This document shows, in pieces, positions 58,123-64,000 of a stretch of 64,000 bases of DNA (positions within the stretch are counted from its first letter, which is position 1; each line of letters opens with the position of its first letter). The position numbers and the translations under genes were made by a program. The stretch covers positions 62,001 to 126,000 of the forward strand of contig PYST01000042.1 of assembly GCA_003049485.1 (NCBI GenBank), read 5' to 3'. The stretch is from Ophioceras dolichostomum. Its lineage: Eukaryota > Ascomycota > Sordariomycetes > Magnaporthales > Ophioceraceae. The notes below the pieces were generated by a model. That model did not search any database and was not told the DNA's origin. It saw nothing but the letters and a program-made list of their open reading frames with translations.

Positions 58123-60029
58123 ATGCGCGGCTCACTGGAACTCGCGTCCAGCTCTCGTCCAACGGAGGCCACGGTTTGCCCAAGCGGACTGAATATTGAG
58201 CAAGTGCAGATTGTACGCTTTCCTTCGTCAATACTATTGAAGATAGATAGGAATCCATCCAATTCGGCGCTAATCGCCTTCGAGAACCAGCTTGTCCGTC
58301 ATGGCGAACGAACTCCAACATCAGCCCGCTTTCAGAATGTACGTAGCAGGGCCAACGGATCTTCGTCAAACCCCCGCCCCGCAGCCGCGCTAACTTCGCA
58401 CTCGATGCCAGGCTGGGCTGTCTCCCTGTAAGTCAGGAAAGCCGGAGGGCCTATGCTGGCCGCGCTTCACACCCCATCGCTGACTGCCAGAAGACTGGCC
58501 ATATTGCAGCGCGGCGAGGCTGCTCGCACAGGTCGTTATGACAGCTGAGGATGGCTCTAGATGGGAACCCATGACTTGGAAGAGACATCTAGAGACATTC
58601 GGGCCCGACGGGCGATCGATTCTCGCACCGGGAGCAGGTGGCGGAACTGGCGGCATATGGTATGTGAGGTTTACTGATTCCCCCGTCGGTGCCATTCTCA
58701 GGCGCATTTCCTAACAGCATTCTTTTCCACAATAGCATGCCCGGAGAGCTCACCGATAAGGGCCGTGAAACCTCCCTTGCGTTCGGCAAATGGTTGCGCC
58801 GGCTTTACGTCGATCAGCTAGGCTTGGTAACTCCCCAGCCGCTTCTCTTTCCCTAGCGTGTGATCCTTGTTGCGTCTTGGTGTAGCCCGATTGACGTCCA
58901 GAAGTTGCCGAAGCACCTTTCAGATCCCAGAACGCTCTATACCCGGTCGACGCCAGTGGCCCGAACCCTTGAGTCGGCACAGCAGATCCTCCAAGGTCTG
59001 TATCCGGGGGATACGAACCGGACGTCGGCGCCTTGGGACATCGCCACCCGCACCCCAGCCGACGAGACGCTCTACCCAAACACCAGGTCATGTGCCAGAC
59101 TTGCCGAGCTTGCGAAGGCATTCACTCGGCGGGCTGCGGAGAAGTGGAACGGAAGCGATGATATGAGGTACCTCTCCGAAAAGCTGGGCAAATGGATGCC
59201 GGCTGGCAGCAACGGGGTTTTGGCCGTGAACTCAAAGCCCCTACTCTCGGGCGTCATGGACACCATCAACTCGACACTCGCCCACGGCCCCGACACTCGT
59301 CTTCCTGACGAGTTCTACGACGAACGAGTGCGTGAGGTCATCAACCGGATCGTGGTCGATGAGTGGTTTGGCGGATACGATGTTTCTAGCGAACTCCGCA
59401 TGCTCGGCGTGGGCGAGATGGTAGGGGGCATGGTTCTGAGGATGGTCGACCAAGTAGAATGGAATCGGAACTTACAGAGACGCCTTGGCGGCCCGGAAGA
59501 CGTTACCGCTCAATCGAGTACTCTGCGATCAAGTCCTCCGCCTAGATTGTCCCTCTTGGCTTGTCATGATGCCACCATTGGCTCAACGCTAGCAAGCTTT
59601 GGCTGTTTTGACAGCAATGAAGAATGGCCGGCCTTCACCTGCCACGCCATATTCGAGCTGTTTCGCCGCAAGGGACAAAGGCCGCCCTCCCCAAGCACAA
59701 CGAACGAAAGAGGGCTGTGGTGGCCCTCCAGGCGTCGTGCTGCCTCCAGCTCCTCGGTTTCGATCATCGATCATCAGGGAGACGCCACCGAACCGCGGGG
59801 CATTGGGCGACGGCCAGTAGAGGACCTTACAACGGAGGAAGTACAAGAACTCGACGAGTACTTCGTGAGAGTCAGATATAACGACCGGATCATGACAGTC
59901 CCCGGATGTCGCGCCGAAGGGAAGCATCTTGATGGGGACGAAAGTCTTTGCACGCTGGTACGTGATGAACACGCCCGCAAGAAGATTCTACTCTGCCTAA
60001 GGCCGTTCACTGACGAGTTACATGCATAA
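58123..60029 (+). pseudogene. Histidine acid phosphatase family protein, apparent frame problem at one intron
   Basis: Exons: about 58123-58338, 58412-58427 (16 bp), 58494-58659, 58736-58826 and 58886-60029. These enzymes remove phosphate from phosphomonoesters. Seen: RHGERTP (catalytic His/Arg motif, 58297-58317), TAEDGSRWEPMTW, CMPGELTDKGRE, LYVDQL, RSTPVARTLES, and the C-terminal HD motif in LLACHDATIGS. The order matches the family. Oddity: the natural intron 58827-58885 (donor GTAACT, acceptor TGTAG) joins phase 0 to phase 2, so one base too many (C 58886) breaks the frame. No other splice pair repairs it well. It may be a one-base error, an unusual acceptor, or a dead gene. The 5' start is not certain. 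Confidence 0.7.
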
Positions 60030-60500
60030 ACCCAGTCGGCATTCAAGTCTATTGTGGACAAGTTTACTCCCAGAGACTGGAGATACGCATGCAGTTCTAA
60101 CTTGGGTGCTTCACCAAACACCAGCAACGACGAACCAGCAGGGTACTAGTACCATAAACGGACCACAGTACCATGGCCCTTGATAATGCCAACGCTCTCT
60201 GCACATAATGGCAGCTAGGTCATTGTTGTTCTCTGATGGCAAGACGGCACCGCACGCTGCCCCTGTTGACTCAACTCTCTCCCCATTTGGCTGAACTGCA
60301 TACTTTAGCCCGAATCGGTAGATCGAGTTCAAACTGTCAAGAAAGGGGCTCAAAACATATTTGTCAAGTAGTCAAACATATTTCCCAACTTTCAACCGCC
60401 CTGTGCTGACGATAATGCGCGGCCTCCAAACGCGGTAAACTCCTAACATGCCCTTATTCTTCTCCCATAAGCGCGGTAAACGTGTGAGTCTCAGAGAGAC
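60030..60500. other. Convergent 3' flanks
   Basis: 470 bp between the phosphatase and the UstYa-like gene. No feature is seen. Confidence 0.5.
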
Positions 60501-61837
60501 TCAAGGGGTCCCTGGTAGAATGAACCTAGGATCCGCCTTCTTCAGATAGTCGAAAGGTACTTTGTCTGGCATAGGCGCCTGAGGTAGGACGCGATATTGA
60601 AGTCAGCACGAAGTTCTTCTAGATCTGGACCTGGAGAACTAGTGAACCATCTCTTACCTGTAGCTTCTCGGCCCATTCTCTTACTGCTCCGAAATTCTTG
60701 CACTTATGCTGGGTATTGAAGTCCGGAAAAGCAGTCGGATTCTCAGGGTTGAACCAGATCTGACCTGTAGCTGTCTGTCAGCAAGTCAAGTCTCCTTGCT
60801 TTCGGTCTGGCAAACTGCAAGAGTGAGTGATGAGGGATGCCTACCGAGGACTGCGGTATCGACGTTGCACATCAGGACCTGGCGGACGGTGTCGAGGCAG
60901 TGGCCTAGATAGATGCGGGAGATGTAAGTCATCCGTGACATATTCAGGTTCCGACGCCCATGATGGGGAGACGTACTGATGTGAAGCTGAAGGATGTTCT
61001 CGTCGTTTGTGAAGGCGTGGGTGCCTAGGCCCTTATAATACTCGACGTTGAAGTACAAGGACTTCCTCACAAGGTTCTGGATCCCTTCCAGTCAACCACT
61101 GCCTCGGACCCCTTCTCTGAGCGAACACCGGGGGGAAAGGCTTAGGTATTTACCAGACAGTGGAGGTGATGCATGCCCTCAACATTGACGAAATAACCAC
61201 CACCGTACTTCTCCGAGCGCTGGACATGACGCTGTCCAAGTCCGCTCTTCGGGCCCTCTTCCTGAGGAATCACCCCAGGACGGTCTGAGGTAACGTTAGT
61301 CCAGGCAAGCTTTTGTGGGAGAATGAATGCGACGAGAGCTCCTTACAGTCAACGCCTAAGGCCTCCCACGCAGCATCGACCTCTGGCGAGGCAGCCTTTC
61401 GGTAGATATCCTGCTGGAGGAACGAGCCGTTGAAGTCAACGTAGTCCCACTTGATGTCGACATCATTTAGGACCGGCGCTACGGGAAGGCGGGAGAGAGT
61501 TAGAGAGACCGAAGTCAAGACAGGGCAACTGGGCAAGTGCAATCCTTATGTAAGTAGGTAGGTACCTAGGTAGGTGCTTACAATATTTGGAAATGTGCCG
61601 CGAACATTGCTTGTCGAGATCAAGGCTCTGGCTGTTTAGGCCGACGAGCCCACCAACGAAGAAGGAGCCGGTGTTCAGGACAAGTAACAGGACTCCTGCT
61701 AGAACAATGTATGAGCGGGGGATATCTGGTCGCGACGATCGATGTGAGAAACGATGTTCAGCAGAGGAGGAGTCGCAGTCTTCGTCATCTCCCCTGATGG
61801 GCGAGTATTTCAAGACCTCCTTGGAGAAACTGGCCAT
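60501..61837 (-). CDS. UstYa-like (DUF3328) protein, seven exons
   Basis: Exons 61582-61837, 61347-61478, 61154-61284, 60977-61076, 60845-60904, 60658-60770 and 60501-60578. All six introns (62-103 bp) keep phase and give 289 residues. UstYa proteins are membrane-bound oxidases that cyclise or modify peptide natural products such as ustiloxins. Seen: a short cytosolic N-terminus; one transmembrane segment (about 40-65, SYIVLAGVLLLVLNTG); an SPEVDAAWEALG segment; and both HxxHC motifs, GMHHLHC (exon 3) and LHISHC (formed across the exon 4/5 join). The second motif appears only after splicing, which supports the exon model. Two HxxHC motifs are the signature of active family members. It points towards the small Tyr/Gly-rich peptide gene about 1.8 kb upstream on the other strand. 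Confidence 0.9.
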
Positions 61838-63667
61838 TGCTTGGGGTTATCGAGAGTGAACAATCGGTGCAAAGACTCGTTATTGCTCCCCTCGAAATGA
61901 TGGTAATCTTCAACACGGAAGGGAGATATAACCAAGGGGGAGAGATGAATGCGATTCAGTACATCTACCCAGAATCCCATCTGGCAGACGGTGATGCGAT
62001 CTTGGGGCTATCCATTCTAAAGCACCGAATTTCGAGTGGCCACCTCACAGAGAAGGTGTGTCCGTTGCTATTAGTCAAGCAAGTCAGGAACTGACGACAG
62101 AGTTGGGCGTCGTCGCTTCCAATCTTGGACACCAGAAGCGGGGATTCCGCTAGCAAGCTCGCCGGTCGAAGCGTGTCCAGCACCAGCACCAGCGCACACC
62201 AAACTAGTAGGCCGCCATCTTCGATTGAGGACACCCCCAACTTTTACCATTGAGTCGTCAGGTGCGTCCCGACGTGTTGGCAATTAAATCCGAGCGGAGG
62301 AAGCTGTCCGACCCGAAGTCCACCGAAATGATGCCATCCATCCAGACCACAGCTGGCTGACCTGACGTGGCAACCAGTTTCTGAAGATGACGTCTGCCAG
62401 GAATGCAAGGCTTCGGATTTCGACTTGGATTCTGCAGCCTTGGTCCAGGGCGGCTGAAAATACCAACGAGGTTTGCATGCATGCCGCTAACTATGGCAGT
62501 ATTGGCGACGATCCCTCCGCGGGGCGCCCGGGCTCGCACTTGACTTGGTCGGTAGACTTGGTCGCTATGGAGAAGCCATGGACACGCCTTACCCTTCCCG
62601 CGCTTAGTAGCTTAGAGGCGCATTAAAAGGACGGTGTAAAGGTTTCTGCAGGAACCAATTCGGTAAAGATCAGTCGGAAGCCTTCTCCACGCTACCAGGA
62701 TAAGAGCTCTTCGACTCTACCACTGATCTGCCACACGTCATAGGAGGCACGCAAGACCGGCTTCCCAGCATCTTAGTGACGAAACTGCGTTCATCCAGAG
62801 CCCCTAGTCAAATCTCAGAAGCCGCTTACTCATGACTAAAAGCAGAAGCAGCGCGGTTAAGCCGGTCTTTGTATTTTTGGGATCGCTCTTCTCTGGAAGG
62901 GCCGATTTATCAATCGGATATGGAGCTTCGGATGGCGGCATTCCAAAGATGGACCAGCTCGGCCTGCCAGACTGTCGAAGCCGGGGCAGGCCAAAGCCGA
63001 ATAAAGATCAACTATCGACTTGCATTGTCACGTTGCACTTGACAACCATTCTCGTCTGGCGCTGTCGATACTTCTCTCCCAAAGCTATGGAAGTGGTTCA
63101 CCAAGGAGGAGATGGGATGCGAGTCCGAGGAAGTGGGTGGTGACCAAGTATCCCGCTAGCCAGCCTTCCACTTCCGGGATAGGAGAGATATTCGTGCTTC
63201 AAGTCCGACAATATGCATTAGCCTCAAAACACAGCTGTCTCGAGGCGCTTTTTTTTCGAAAGAGTGCTTCGAGATAGCGTGGCAAGTGGCCAACACACCG
63301 AGTTCAGAAGTTCGCCCTATTGCAAGGACGATTGTCAGCTTAACGCTGCCGGGCGGCGAATTCCTGCAGAAAGTTCAGATCATCAGTGATCGCCTACAAG
63401 TAGGGGATGTTGAAGAACATAAAATGCCTCGCATCCCTCGGCTTCTATAATGATTCCGTGTCTCCAGCTCCAGCAAACGCTCCCCTCCTCCCACATCCCC
63501 AAGGTCCACCACAGTGTCCGCGTCCCTTGACATCCAAACACCTACACTGAGATCCTGAACTTTTTGCCTCGAGGCATCTCCATCCTCCTCGTCTCAAACG
63601 CCCAAGCATCAGAGCTCGTCAACCTAGCACCATCCCGTTCCATCAGATCTCCCGGACCACAGTCACC
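61838..63667. other. Divergent intergenic region between the UstYa-like gene and the small peptide gene
   Basis: 1.8 kb with no supported gene. TATA-like elements (TATAAT near 63446 and ATAAAAT near 63420) precede the small peptide gene on the right, together with a CT-rich leader. Confidence 0.5.
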
Positions 63668-63946
63668 ATGAAGGTCTCCCCAGTCGCCCTCGTCGCCATC
63701 ATCCTCATCGTACCGGGCCACGCTGCCCCAGTTGCCACTCCAGATGCCCCTGAGGCAGCGGCCCAGGCTCGGGACTACGCCAGCTACGGCGACTACCCGT
63801 CAACCTACACGACATACGGCGCGTACCCGCCTCCCTCCGGCGGCTACGGCGACTACGGCTCGTACGGCACCTATGCCACTTACGGAAGCTACCGCCGCGC
63901 TCTCGACTTCGTCAAGGGGCTCTTCACCACCACCTCGAAGGAGTGA
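63668..63946 (+). CDS. Small secreted Tyr/Gly-rich peptide (92 residues), possible peptide-product precursor
   Basis: Single exon with a good context (CACCATG). A signal peptide (about 1-20, MKVSPVALVAIILIVPGHAA) is followed by an Ala/Pro propeptide-like part (21-36). Then come about seven imperfect Tyr-x-x-Tyr-type units (YASYGDY, YTTYGAY, YGDYGSYGTY and similar, about 37-75), a dibasic RR site (about 76-77) and a short amphipathic tail. It has no cysteine. The product is probably secreted and may be cut at RR. A signal peptide, short Tyr-containing repeats and a neighbouring UstYa gene recall ustiloxin-type RiPP precursors. However, the repeats are not each followed by a Kex2 site as in known ones, so a structural Tyr/Gly-rich secreted protein is an equally fair guess. 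Confidence 0.65.
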   Translation: MKVSPVALVAIILIVPGHAAPVATPDAPEAAAQARDYASYGDYPSTYTTYGAYPPPSGGYGDYGSYGTYATYGSYRRALDFVKGLFTTTSKE

Positions 63947-64000
63947 GAGGGGGATCTGAAAGACCCTGGACGCCCCTGAATAGTACAGAGGATTCAAGGG

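Noticed and set aside
62640..62740. A tRNA-like stretch on the minus strand (GTGGTAGAGTCGAAGAGC)
   Set aside because: There is no matching acceptor stem and the T arm lacks the GGTTCGA-type loop, so it is not a working tRNA.

Overview
The window is nuclear DNA of a filamentous ascomycete, probably a Sordariomycete. The genes carry short spliceosomal introns (about 55-170 bp, GT...AG), stand alone under their own promoters, and include a fungal sterol cyclase, a C2H2 plus fungal-trans regulator, a UstYa-type DUF3328 protein and an Asp f 4-type secreted protein. All exon boundaries below were inferred by hand from splice signals, reading phase and protein family motifs.

The left 25 kb is the remarkable part. 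It encodes what looks like a whole insecticidal-type toxin complex (Tc/ABC toxin) in fungal form. A minus-strand 2,694-residue protein is a TcB-TcC fusion: SpvB start, FG-GAP-type repeats, RHS/YD repeats, RHS core, then a variable C-terminal domain. About 5.8 kb away and divergent lies a plus-strand TcA-type gene of four exons, about 3,357 residues, ending in the TcB-binding region. Between them sits a minus-strand two-exon gene for a secreted eight-cysteine protein of unknown family. The TcC tail shows an HAE ... PC ... C pattern suggestive of a divergent deaminase fold. Introns in the TcA gene show it is a eukaryotic gene, not bacterial contamination; descent from a bacterial locus by transfer is inference.

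From 25 to 36 kb come a secreted DUF8021-like protein, a large C2H2/fungal-trans transcription factor with a long Gln/Ala minisatellite, and a YAR1-like ankyrin protein. From 36 to 50 kb the genes are housekeeping: SPO11 (meiotic break enzyme, with an in-frame TAG), ERG7 lanosterol synthase, SGT1 co-chaperone, ceramide glucosyltransferase and SEN2 (tRNA-splicing endonuclease). From 50 to 64 kb come a gamma-butyrobetaine dioxygenase-like enzyme, an Asp f 4-like secreted protein, a histidine acid phosphatase with an apparent reading-frame problem, a seven-exon UstYa-like protein, and a small secreted Tyr/Gly-rich peptide gene that could be a peptide-natural-product precursor.

Apart from the Tc cluster and the possible UstYa/peptide pair, neighbouring genes do not form an evident pathway.
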